Made by a program: the position numbers and the translations under genes. A stretch of DNA of 64,000 bases, taken from an uncultured Methylibium sp. (GTDB lineage: Bacteria > Pseudomonadota > Gammaproteobacteria > Burkholderiales > Burkholderiaceae_C). Location: assembly GCF_902826655.1 (NCBI RefSeq), contig NZ_CADEFR010000008.1, positions 1-64,000 on the forward strand, given 5' to 3'. The number at the start of each line of letters is the position of its first letter. Within the stretch, counting starts at the first letter, position 1. The notes below the pieces were generated by a model. It was not told the origin of the DNA. It saw nothing but the letters and a program-made list of their open reading frames with translations, and did no database searches. This document shows positions 20,541-28,084 of this stretch, piece by piece.

Positions 20541-22000
20541 ACACGAAGCGCAACCGCATCTTCGTCGGCATCCTGCTGGCCTACGCGCTGGGCGTAGCCT
20601 TCCTGCTGTGGCGGCTGGTGGCCGACATCGACCCGCGCTACCGCGAGTCGGCCGAGGAGTCGCTGGTCGAGACCTCGCACCTGATGGCCGCGCTGATCGA
20701 GGCCCGCTCCGGCGGCCCCGAGGCCGCCCTCAACGGCCCCAACGTCGAAGGCCTGCAGCAGGTCTTCCGCAATCTCTACGCGCGCGAGTTCGAGGCCGAG
20801 ATCTTCGGCTTCGTCAAGAAGCGCGTCGAGCTGCGTGTGACGGTGATGGACCGCGAGGGCATCGTGCGCTTCGACTCGCTGGGCCTGCACGAGGGTGCCG
20901 ACCACTCGCGCTGGCGCGACGTGCGGCTGGCGCTGCAGGGCGCCTACGGCGCGCGCACCTCGCCCGACGTGGACGGCGACACCCGGACCTCGGTGATGTA
21001 CGTGGCCGCGCCCGTGCAGGTGGACGGCCTGGTCATCGGCGCGGTCTCCGTCGGCAAGCCGGTGCAGAGCTTCGGGCAGTTCGTCGAGAAGGCGCGCCGC
21101 CGCACGCTGCTGGTGGGCGCCACCTCGGTGGGCGCGGTGCTGGTGGGCGTGCTGATCCTGTCCGTCTGGCTGGCGCGGCCCTTCGGCCTGGTGTCGGACC
21201 TGTGGCGCCACGTGCGCACGCAGCGCAGCCTGAACCTGCGGCGCCTGGGCCGCCGCACCGTGGGCGCGCTGGGCGCCGCCTACGACGACATGCGCGACGC
21301 GCTGGCCGGCCGCAACTACGTGGCCGACTACGTGCAGACGCTGACGCACGAGCTCAAGAGCCCGCTGTCCGCCATCCGCGGCGCCGCCGAGCTGCTGAAC
21401 GACGAGCCCGCGATGGCTGCCGCCGACCGCCAGCGCTTCCTGGCCAACATCCAGCGCGAGACCCTGCGCATCCAGGAGCTGGTGGACCGCATGATGGAGC
21501 TGGCCGCGCTGGAGTCGCGCCGCCAGATCGACCGCCCCGAGCCCGTGGCGCTGCGACCGATGCTCGAAGAGCTGGCCGCCAGCGCCCAGGCCGCCGGCTC
21601 ACCGAGGCAGATCGAGGTGGAGCTGGAGCCCGGCATCGAAGCGACCGTGGAAGGCGACCCCCTGCTGCTGCGCCGCGCGGTGAGCAACCTGCTGGACAAC
21701 GCCATCGACTTCTCACCCACCGGCGGCCGCGTGACCATCGAGCTGCGCGCCAACGGTCCGACCACGGTCGAGATCAGCGTGCGCGACCACGGCCCCGGCA
21801 TCCCCGACTACGCCGACGACAAGGTCTTCGAGCGCTTCTATTCGCTGGCGCGGCCGCACTCGCAGAAGAAGAGCACGGGGCTGGGTCTGGCGTTCGTCAA
21901 GGAGATCGCGGGGCTGCACCGGGGCAAGGTGACGCTGAGGAATGCGGGGGATGGGGCGGGGGCGGTGGCGACGGTGTCGTTGCCGAAGGCAAGTGGCTGA
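20537..22000 (+). CDS. creC: Sensor histidine kinase CreC
   Basis: 487 residues from a GTG that overlaps the creB stop. A membrane helix (8-28), a periplasmic sensor (about 30-185) with the VMDREGIVRFDSLG strand, a second helix (about 190-212) and HAMP-like linker, then HisKA with His271 in TLTHELKSPLSAIRG, and HATPase with NLLDNAIDFSPTGG and STGLGLAFVKEI. It phosphorylates CreB. No creD (the usual third gene, an inner membrane protein) follows; the accessory patch begins instead, so creD may be lost or located elsewhere. Confidence 0.87.
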   Translation: MNTKRNRIFVGILLAYALGVAFLLWRLVADIDPRYRESAEESLVETSHLMAALIEARSGGPEAALNGPNVEGLQQVFRNLYAREFEAEIFGFVKKRVELRVTVMDREGIVRFDSLGLHEGADHSRWRDVRLALQGAYGARTSPDVDGDTRTSVMYVAAPVQVDGLVIGAVSVGKPVQSFGQFVEKARRRTLLVGATSVGAVLVGVLILSVWLARPFGLVSDLWRHVRTQRSLNLRRLGRRTVGALGAAYDDMRDALAGRNYVADYVQTLTHELKSPLSAIRGAAELLNDEPAMAAADRQRFLANIQRETLRIQELVDRMMELAALESRRQIDRPEPVALRPMLEELAASAQAAGSPRQIEVELEPGIEATVEGDPLLLRRAVSNLLDNAIDFSPTGGRVTIELRANGPTTVEISVRDHGPGIPDYADDKVFERFYSLARPHSQKKSTGLGLAFVKEIAGLHRGKVTLRNAGDGAGAVATVSLPKASG

Positions 22001-22304
22001 GGTGCGATGAACGGCTGCGCTCGCCCCGAAGAGGTCTGCCGCATATCAGCAACCGAAAGCCCAGCCCCTCGCCTCTCCGGCTGAGGGGGAGCCTCCAGAG
22101 AGAGGCGCACCAGGTGCTGGATTCCCGACACTAAAAAGTTCGGTATAGATGGCGACAATAGCGCCTGAGCGCTTCTGGCGCTGCGCGAGCTGCCGGGGAT
22201 GACCCGCATGTCTCCCATCGGCGTCGTTGCCGATAAGGGTAGTTCGGTAGAGGCTACAGGCGGTGCAGACAGAGAATCCGGCCACGTCAACCAGGTAAGG
22301 AGCA
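22001..22304. other. Intergenic stretch at the left edge of the accessory patch
   Basis: No coding signal. It holds the inverted repeat at 22070-22107, then sequence clearly poorer in GC than the core genome, including ACTAAAAAGTTCGGTATAGA near 22131 (TATAGA could be a -10 box for the gene at 22305). It marks the switch from core to accessory DNA. Confidence 0.4.
22070..22107. repeat. Inverted repeat downstream of creC
   Basis: CGCCTCTC (22070-22077) and GAGAGGCG (22100-22107) form 8-bp arms around a 22-base loop that contains GAGGGGGAGCCTCC. It may act as a transcript-end hairpin for creC; there is no T-run. Confidence 0.45.
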
Positions 22305-22589
22305 ATGGCAATGGCAACGGGCAAGAACAAGAAGAACCTGATTCCTATTGGCGACAAGAGCATCGCCGTGTATGCCTCACCGAGGATTTCGGCTGCAATG
22401 GAGATCGTCATCGAAGACATGAATCTCATAAAGGGCGTGAAACTCGCCCAAGTGCTTGAGGCGGTCTACGCCCAAGGCAAGAAGGACGGGGCCCGCGCTG
22501 CGTTCGACGCCATGCACTTGAGCTTCAAGGATGCCGAGAAGGCGGTTCCCCATAGGAACCCGGGCAAACCGAAGAAGAAAAAGCCGTAG
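22305..22589 (+). CDS. Small basic protein of unknown function
   Basis: 94 residues, not recognised. AAGGAG (22297-22302) lies just before ATG 22305, which supports expression. There is no signal peptide or membrane helix. Residues 15-60 look helical (SAAMEIVIEDMNLIKGVKL), and the tail is strongly basic, ending PGKPKKKKP, which suggests nucleic-acid binding; this is inference only. Lysine and AT-rich codons are used more than in neighbouring genes, consistent with transfer. Confidence 0.6.
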   Translation: MAMATGKNKKNLIPIGDKSIAVYASPRISAAMEIVIEDMNLIKGVKLAQVLEAVYAQGKKDGARAAFDAMHLSFKDAEKAVPHRNPGKPKKKKP

Positions 22590-22794
22590 AGGCCAGATGG
22601 GCCTATGGCCGAAAGCTAACGTGTGCGATCTGGACACGTCCCCGCCGTGGCCATCGACAACTCGGCATGCGAGTGATGCCGATAAGCAGACCTTCGGCAA
22701 GCGACGGCGTCGCCAGTGGTGCTCGCCGAAGACCGTATCGATGTTGTGTGCGCTATGGAGCACGCGCAACCGGCGGCAGCGCTGAGCTTCTTTG
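22590..22794. other. Gap between two convergent accessory genes
   Basis: 205 bases at reduced GC with no credible gene. Both flanking genes end here. No terminator with a T-run is evident. Confidence 0.35.
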
Positions 22795-23331
22795 CTATTG
22801 ACCGACAGCCTTTCGAAGCGGGTGAATCACCAGCGGCGTCTTCGGGTTGACGGTCCACACAACCTCGCCCTTTTCCCTGTTCTTGGGAATGTCCAAGTAT
22901 CGCAATTGCACTCGCACGCGCTTTGCATTGCGGACGTACTGGATCAGAGCCGGCACGTCTGCAAAGTCCAGTCTGTAGCTACCGAATTCAAACCTCCGGA
23001 CCGTTACCGCAAACGATTTGGGCGCCGCATCGTCGGCGCGCACGAGTAGTTGGCACGCACCCGGACAATTGACCTCTCCGTCTGGAAACGCATACGCCTG
23101 AAGCCCGTCGTCTTTGCTGTTCCTGATGACGAGTTGCATGTACGGAGCATCGCGACTCTGAAACATGGCAGTCGTCTCGGTGACCTCTCCCGTCATCTCG
23201 TTCTCGGTCTTCGAGTACTCCCAGTCTCTGCCAGCCTTTGCGAGAGCGGCCGAAAATTCAGACAAGGTGTCGGCCGCCGATACGGCTCCTGCGACGGTCA
23301 AGATGAAGAGCGCTGTCGCCAGGCGGTGCAT
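22795..23331 (-). CDS. Secreted protein of unknown function
   Basis: 178 residues. A clear signal peptide (MHRLATALFILTVAGAVSAA, cut after about residue 19) sends it to the periplasm. The mature part is beta-rich with two cysteines in NCPGACQ that may form a disulfide. Strands such as SFAVTVRRFEFGSYRLDF and RVQLRYLDIP suggest a small beta domain. The family is not recognised. Composition is AT-richer than the genome. It stands alone on the minus strand. Confidence 0.65.
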   Translation of the reverse strand: MHRLATALFILTVAGAVSAADTLSEFSAALAKAGRDWEYSKTENEMTGEVTETTAMFQSRDAPYMQLVIRNSKDDGLQAYAFPDGEVNCPGACQLLVRADDAAPKSFAVTVRRFEFGSYRLDFADVPALIQYVRNAKRVRVQLRYLDIPKNREKGEVVWTVNPKTPLVIHPLRKAVGQ

Positions 23332-23680
23332 CTATGCCTCCGAAATTGCTTGATTGACCAAGTTTAGGCCCTCACCCTCGATCGGAGCCGTGCACGACAT
23401 CACAGCGTCTTGTTGCTGAGAGACAGAGAGATCGTGAGGCGAGGGTCTAGCCGTTACCAACCGGGCACCCTGCGCTGCTGGCATTGCAGGTGTGGAGTCG
23501 GCGGTCGCGCCCGTGCGGTATCCAGATACGTTCGCCCAGTCCACCGCGAACGTCCCTTGATGCCTGATTGCGGTTGTTGCGCGCCCCAGTTGAGTCTTGA
23601 CCCTTCCTGCCTGCATCGGTCAGTTCTTCACCCCGCACCAACGATCCACGCATTCGACCCACTCAAGTACATGGGCAACC
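23332..23680. other. Non-coding stretch in the accessory patch
   Basis: 349 bases of lower GC. The open frame 23332-23616 on the minus strand has no ribosome binding site and a composition unlike a protein, so I left it out. Sequence upstream of 23331 should hold the promoter of the secreted-protein gene; I see no clear boxes. Confidence 0.35.
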
Positions 23681-24019
23681 TCACGCGCCGAGCAGCCGCC
23701 GCTCCAGCAGCGCCCGCAGATCCCGCCGGCCATCGACGATGAGCAGCACGAACACCTGCCGATCGATCACGCGGTAGATCAATCGGTAGGGCCTGAGGCT
23801 GATCTGCCGGAAGTCGCGGATGCCCAGTTCCAGCAACTCGGCGGGCCAGCTGCCGCGCTCGGGCTGCAGCGCGAGGGCGAGAACCTCCTTCTGCAGCTTG
23901 CGGACAACCTGCGCGGCTCGCAGCGGCGACGTGCCTTGCGCGATGTAGTCGTACAGGTCCTCGAGGTCGCGCTCGGCGTTGCGGGTCAGGAAGACCCGGT
24001 AGGGCCGGGTCTTCGCCAT
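23681..24019 (-). CDS. Type II toxin, RelE/ParE family
   Basis: 112 residues. The ParE-like pattern is visible: TRNAERDLEDLYDYIA near the N-terminus, a central PERGSWPAEL region, and the C-terminal strands RPYRLIYRVIDRQVFVLLIVDGRRDL. ParE members poison gyrase and RelE members cut mRNA on the ribosome; the DLEDLYDYI helix and lack of an obvious RelE active site favour ParE. Its ATG overlaps the antitoxin stop (ATGA), as is typical of these modules. Confidence 0.88.
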   Translation of the reverse strand: MAKTRPYRVFLTRNAERDLEDLYDYIAQGTSPLRAAQVVRKLQKEVLALALQPERGSWPAELLELGIRDFRQISLRPYRLIYRVIDRQVFVLLIVDGRRDLRALLERRLLGA

Positions 24020-24306
24020 CAGGTGCCGCTCGCGGGGGCGGCCTTGCGCGCGAGCAGGCGATCGAAGGCCGCCTCGGCCGGCGTCACGCGGCCGGCTTCG
24101 ATGTCCTCGCGGCCGAGGGCCAGCAACTTCAGCAGCGCCAGGGTCTGCTGCGTGCGCTCGTAGCTGCCCACGTCCTGCAGCACCGCCTTGGCTTCGCCGT
24201 TCTGGGTGATGACCATCGGTTCGCCCTGCTCGGCGAGCTGCACCAGCACGTCGGCCGCATTGGCCTTCAGGTAGCTGATGGACTTGATGTGCGAGGAGTA
24301 GCGCAT
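24019..24306 (-). CDS. Antitoxin, Phd/YefM family
   Basis: 95 residues from ATG 24306. The N-terminus (SISYLKANAADVLVQLAEQ) and the strand pair EPMVITQNGEAKAVLQDV are hallmarks of Phd/YefM DNA-binding antitoxins; the C-terminal half (60-95) should wrap the toxin. It neutralises the toxin encoded downstream and represses the shared promoter. A frame extending to 24474 exists, but the family N-terminus begins at 24306. Confidence 0.88.
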   Translation of the reverse strand: MRYSSHIKSISYLKANAADVLVQLAEQGEPMVITQNGEAKAVLQDVGSYERTQQTLALLKLLALGREDIEAGRVTPAEAAFDRLLARKAAPASGT

Positions 24307-24322
24307 GGAGGACTCTCGGTGG

Positions 24323-24355
24323 AACAGTCGAACTGAATATAGATCATAAACAGTC
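24323..24355 (-). promoter_or_regulatory. Candidate promoter/operator of the toxin-antitoxin operon
   Basis: Two direct AACAGTC words (24323-24329, 24349-24355) flank the AT-rich core TATAGATCATA. On the minus strand TATATT and TATGAT could serve as -10 boxes 18-35 bases before the antitoxin ATG. Repeated words over the promoter fit Phd-type autorepression. Confidence 0.4.
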
Positions 24356-24497
24356 TGAGTCGATCTCGCGCTGCGGCGCCGAGGCTTCACGCCGACTTCA
24401 CACCAGCCCCGCGCGCCCTTCGAACTCGCTTCGCCTCCCCCGCGCATCCTGACCCCGTGCCCACTCCGCGGCACGCCACCCTCGTCAGGAGTCGCGC

Positions 24498-26627
24498 ATG
24501 TCCTTGTTCTCCCTGCGTCCCGACAGCCTCCCGCTGCGCCCGCTGTCGCGGCCGGGTCGCCTGTGGGCCGTCGTGCTGGCCATCGCCTGCGCTGCGACCC
24601 TGTTGCTGGTCGCCCTGCCGGCCCAGGCCGACGACGCCGAGGCGCGGCCGGCCGAGAGCCCCTACTTCTTCGTCCGCAGCGACGACCCCGGCACCGACCG
24701 CCTGCCGCTCAAGGCGACCGAGGTCGACGCGCGCATCGCCGGCGCGATCGCCGACGTCACGGTCACGCAGCGCTACCGCAACGAGGGCCAGCGCCCCATC
24801 GAGGCGCGCTACGTCTTCCCGGGCTCGACGCGCGCGGCGGTGCATGCGATGCAGGTGCGCATCGGCAGCAGGCTGATCGTCGCCGACATCCGCGAGAAGC
24901 AGCGCGCCCGCATCGAGTTCGAGGCCGCCAAGAGAGAGGGCAAGACCACCGCGCTGCTGGAGCAGGAGCGGCCCAACGTCTTCGCGATGAACGTGGCCAA
25001 CATCCTGCCGGGCGACGAGGTGGCGGTGGAGCTGCGCTACACCGAGCTGCTGCCGCCCAGCGAGGGGCGCTACCAGTTCGTCTTTCCCACCGTCGTGGGT
25101 CCGCGCTATCACCGGCCCAAGGCGGAGGGCGGGTCTTCGTCGTTCACCGCCGTGCCCTACCTGCGTGCCGGCGAAGCATCCGCCACCAAGTTCGACCTGC
25201 GCGTCGCCTTCGCCTCGCCACTGCCGGTGAGCGCGCTGCGCTCGTCGTCGCACGGGATCGAGGTCGAAGGCGAGGGCACGAACGCCGCACGCGTCGCGCT
25301 CGGTGGCGGCGCCGACGACGACAGCGGCAATCGCAACAACCGCGACTTCATCCTCGACTGGCAGCTCGCCGGCGAGCAGCTGACGTCGGGCCTCACGCTC
25401 TTTCCCGGCAAGCCCGGCGAGGAGAACTTCTTCCTCGCGATGGTCGAGCCGCCGCGCGCCATCGCCACCGCGCAGATCGTGCCGCGCGACTACGTCTTCG
25501 TGGTCGACATCTCGGGCTCCATGCACGGCTATCCGCTGGACACCGCCAAGGTCCTGCTGCGCCACCTCATCGGCAGCCTGCGTCCCAGCGACACCTTCAA
25601 CGTGCTGCTGTTCTCGGGCAGCAACCGCGTGCTGAACGAAAGCTCGGTCCCCGCCACGCAGGCCAACATCGACCAGGCGCTGCGCGTCATCGGCCAGATG
25701 GGTGGCAGCGGCAGCACCGAGATCGTGCCCGCGCTCAAGCGCGTGGCCGCGCTGCCCAAGGCGCCCGAGGTGTCGCGCAGCGTGATCGTGGTCACCGACG
25801 GCTTCGTCACCGTGGAGAGCGAGGTCTTCCAGCTGATCCGCCGCAACCTCGACAAGACCAACGTCTTCGCCTTCGGCATCGGCAGCTCGGTCAACCGCCA
25901 CCTCATCGAAGGCATCGCGCGCGCCGGCCAGGGCGAGCCCTTCATCGTCACCAGGCCCGACCAGGCCAAGGCCCAGGCCGAGCGTCTGCGCCGCATGATC
26001 GACTCGCCGGTGCTCACGCAGGTGAAGGCGCGCTTCGAGGGCCTGGAAACCTACGACGTCGAGCCGCAGCCGCTGCCCGACGTGCTGGGCGGCCGGCCGG
26101 TGCTGCTGTTCGGCAAGTGGCGCGGCGAGCCGCGCGGCCAGCTGGTGGTGGAAGGCCAGGCCGCCCACGGCGCCTGGCAGGCGATGCTGCCGGTGGCCAC
26201 GCCGGACCCGGATGCCGCGGCGCTGCGCCACCTGTGGGCCCGGCATCGCATCCAGTCGCTGTCGGACCAGGAGGCGCTGCAGGGCGGCGACGCGCAGCGC
26301 GACGCCATCACCGCGCTGGGCCTGCGCTACAGCCTGCTGACGCAGTACACCAGCTTCATCGCGGTCGACCGCGTGGTGCGCAACCCGGGCGGCGAGGCCG
26401 CGGCCGTCAACCAGCCCTCGCCGTTGCCGCAGGGCGTGAGCGAGAAGGCCGTCGGCAGCCTGGGCGCCGAGGTGCCCAGCACGCCGGAGGCGTCGGGCTG
26501 GCTGGCGCTGGCGGTGGTGCTGCTGATGCTGCTGGGCGCCGCCTGGCACCGCGGCGGCGACAGCGTCAAGCGCCTGTGGCGTCGCCCGCGCCGCCTGCAG
26601 CACGGCCTGCGCGCGCGGGCTCGTTGA
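24498..26627 (+). CDS. VIT and VWA domain protein with a PEP-CTERM-like C-terminus (exosortase substrate)
   Basis: 709 residues. Signal segment (about 20-45), VIT domain (about 50-185; ITDVTVTQRYRNEG-like strand and EARYVFPG), VWA domain (about 330-500) with the metal-site motif DISGS at 337-341, and a C-terminal sorting region. The tail reads VPSTPEASGW, then a helix WLALAVVLLMLLGAAW (about 670-685), then a basic stretch, the tripartite plan of exosortase substrates. It resembles the VIT-VWA sortase-target proteins of proteobacteria (TIGR03788-like), but the cluster encodes an exosortase, not a class A sortase. First gene of the four-gene operon; likely surface exposed and metal-dependent in adhesion. 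Confidence 0.85.
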   Translation: MSLFSLRPDSLPLRPLSRPGRLWAVVLAIACAATLLLVALPAQADDAEARPAESPYFFVRSDDPGTDRLPLKATEVDARIAGAIADVTVTQRYRNEGQRPIEARYVFPGSTRAAVHAMQVRIGSRLIVADIREKQRARIEFEAAKREGKTTALLEQERPNVFAMNVANILPGDEVAVELRYTELLPPSEGRYQFVFPTVVGPRYHRPKAEGGSSSFTAVPYLRAGEASATKFDLRVAFASPLPVSALRSSSHGIEVEGEGTNAARVALGGGADDDSGNRNNRDFILDWQLAGEQLTSGLTLFPGKPGEENFFLAMVEPPRAIATAQIVPRDYVFVVDISGSMHGYPLDTAKVLLRHLIGSLRPSDTFNVLLFSGSNRVLNESSVPATQANIDQALRVIGQMGGSGSTEIVPALKRVAALPKAPEVSRSVIVVTDGFVTVESEVFQLIRRNLDKTNVFAFGIGSSVNRHLIEGIARAGQGEPFIVTRPDQAKAQAERLRRMIDSPVLTQVKARFEGLETYDVEPQPLPDVLGGRPVLLFGKWRGEPRGQLVVEGQAAHGAWQAMLPVATPDPDAAALRHLWARHRIQSLSDQEALQGGDAQRDAITALGLRYSLLTQYTSFIAVDRVVRNPGGEAAAVNQPSPLPQGVSEKAVGSLGAEVPSTPEASGWLALAVVLLMLLGAAWHRGGDSVKRLWRRPRRLQHGLRARAR

Positions 26628-26643
26628 ACGACGGAGCCTCACG

Positions 26644-27471
26644 ATGCAGCAACGACTCCCACTCGCCGGGCCGGCCGGCCTGACCGCACTGCCCGCCTGG
26701 TCCTGGCTGGCGCTGCAGGCCGCCGCGCTGTGGCCGCACGCGGCCTGGGCCGCGGCGCGCATGCGCGACGGCTCCGACGACCCGATGGGCCTCGCCGCAC
26801 TCGCGATGCTGGCCTTGCTGCTGCTGCGCAGCGGCCTGCGCGACGCCCCGCGCGCAGGCTGGCTGGGCGCGAGCCTGGCGCTGACCGCCGGCGCGACCGC
26901 GGCCCTGTGGACGCTGCCGCCGCTGGCCGCCGGCGTGATCGCCGCCGCGGCGCTGGGCACCGCGCTCGCGGCCTGGCTGCCCGATGACGCGCCGCGCCTC
27001 GCGCCGGCCGGCCTGGTGCTGCTGGCGCTGCCGCTGCTGGCCTCGCTGCAGTTCTATGCCGGCTATCCGCTGCGGCTGCTGACGGCGCAGCTCTCGGCCG
27101 GCCTGCTGCAGCTGGCGGCGGTGGACGCGGTGGCCAGCGGCGCGGCGATGACGGTGCAGGGCCGGCTCGTCATCGTCGACGCGCCCTGCTCGGGTGTGCA
27201 GATGGCCTGGCTGGGCTACTTCTGCGCGCTGGCCGCCGCCGGCTGGTTGGGCCTGCGCGACGGCGCGCTGCTGAAGCGTCTGCCGCTGGTGGGCGTGATC
27301 GTGCTCGGCGGCAACGTGCTGCGCAACAGCCTGCTGGTGGCGCTGGAGTCGCGGCCGCAAGGCCTGGCCGAAGGCACGCACGCGGCGATCGGCTTCCTGG
27401 TGCTGAGCGGCGTGTGCGCGGCGGTGCTGTGCTGGACGACGCGGGAGGCGGGCGATGCGCATCGCGACTGA
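26644..27471 (+). CDS. Exosortase (archaeosortase/exosortase family)
   Basis: 275 residues, with eight or so hydrophobic helices. The three catalytic residues of exosortases are in place: Cys182 in DAPCSGVQM, Arg227 in GNVLRNSLL and His246 in GTHAAIGF. The enzyme is a membrane transpeptidase thought to cut PEP-CTERM-type tails and hand the protein to an acceptor. The upstream VIT/VWA protein ends 16 bases away and is the obvious substrate. The subtype (XrtN, XrtQ or another) cannot be assigned by eye. The next gene begins inside its 3' end. Confidence 0.88.
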   Translation: MQQRLPLAGPAGLTALPAWSWLALQAAALWPHAAWAAARMRDGSDDPMGLAALAMLALLLLRSGLRDAPRAGWLGASLALTAGATAALWTLPPLAAGVIAAAALGTALAAWLPDDAPRLAPAGLVLLALPLLASLQFYAGYPLRLLTAQLSAGLLQLAAVDAVASGAAMTVQGRLVIVDAPCSGVQMAWLGYFCALAAAGWLGLRDGALLKRLPLVGVIVLGGNVLRNSLLVALESRPQGLAEGTHAAIGFLVLSGVCAAVLCWTTREAGDAHRD

Positions 27472-28081
27472 GCGCGCCGGCTTCTGGCGCCGTGTGCTGG
27501 AGCACACCCTGCCGGTCGCCCTGAGCCTGTCGAAGGGCCACGCGGGCGGCGCGGCACGCCTGGCGATGCTGCTGGTGCTGGGCGCCTGCGCGCTGGCCCC
27601 GCTGGCGCGTGAAGCGGCCCCCGCCGCGGACACCGCCCGCAGCGTCGAGTGGCCGCAGGTCTTCGACGGCCGCCGGCTGCGCCCGCTGGCCCTCAGCGCC
27701 GTGGAGCAGCGCTTCGCGGCCGCTTTCCCCGGCGCGATCGGCCGCTTCAGCGACGGTGAGCGCCTGCTGGTGCTGCGCGAGGTGCGGCGCCCCACGCGCA
27801 TGCTGCATCCGGCCGCCGACTGCTATCGCGGCCTGGGCTATGCGATCGCCGGTGCGCGCCTCGAGCGCGACGGCCAGCAGCGACTGTGGCGCTGCTTCGA
27901 GGCGCGCCGCGGCGACAAGCGCCTGCGCGTGTGCGAGCGCATCGAGGACTCGCAGGGCCTGGCCTGGACCGACACCTCGGCCTGGTTCTGGGACAGCGCG
28001 CTCGGCCGGTCGGCCGGGCCCTGGCAAGCGGTGACGACCGTCGCGGAAGTCGATGTTCCCGTGGCAGGCATTCAGGAGTGA
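27455..28081 (+). CDS. Exosortase-associated EpsI-like protein
   Basis: 208 residues. ATG lies 17 bases inside the exosortase gene, after GGAGG, so it is translationally coupled. One N-terminal membrane helix (about 38-55) precedes a periplasmic domain with RMLHPAADCYRGLGY (about 110-124), which matches the HxxxxCYxxxG pattern of EpsI partners of exosortases, and later cysteines at RCFEA and VCERIE. EpsI proteins assist exosortase-dependent export or polymer attachment; the exact task is unknown. Residues about 21-28 (ALSLSKGH) are encoded by a REP-type palindrome (27512-27538), an insertion other members would lack. Confidence 0.75.
   Translation: MRIATERAGFWRRVLEHTLPVALSLSKGHAGGAARLAMLLVLGACALAPLAREAAPAADTARSVEWPQVFDGRRLRPLALSAVEQRFAAAFPGAIGRFSDGERLLVLREVRRPTRMLHPAADCYRGLGYAIAGARLERDGQQRLWRCFEARRGDKRLRVCERIEDSQGLAWTDTSAWFWDSALGRSAGPWQAVTTVAEVDVPVAGIQE
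27512..27538 (+). repeat. REP-type palindrome inside a coding sequence
   Basis: CGCCCTGAGCCTGTCGAAGG followed by GC matches the widespread proteobacterial palindromic repeat (reverse form GCCCTTCGACAGGCTCAGGG), with palindromic ends GCCCT/AGGGC. It lies in frame in the EpsI-like gene, in the segment before the membrane helix. Confidence 0.8.
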
Positions 28082-28084
28082 ACC

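Noticed and set aside
22610-22640. Possible integron attC site near GCTAAC
   Set aside because: The word does not fit RYYYAAC with a matching GTTRRRY, and the flanking genes face each other, unlike cassettes.
23332-23616. 94-residue minus-strand frame
   Set aside because: No ribosome binding site, no recognisable fold, and it covers the promoter region of the secreted-protein gene.
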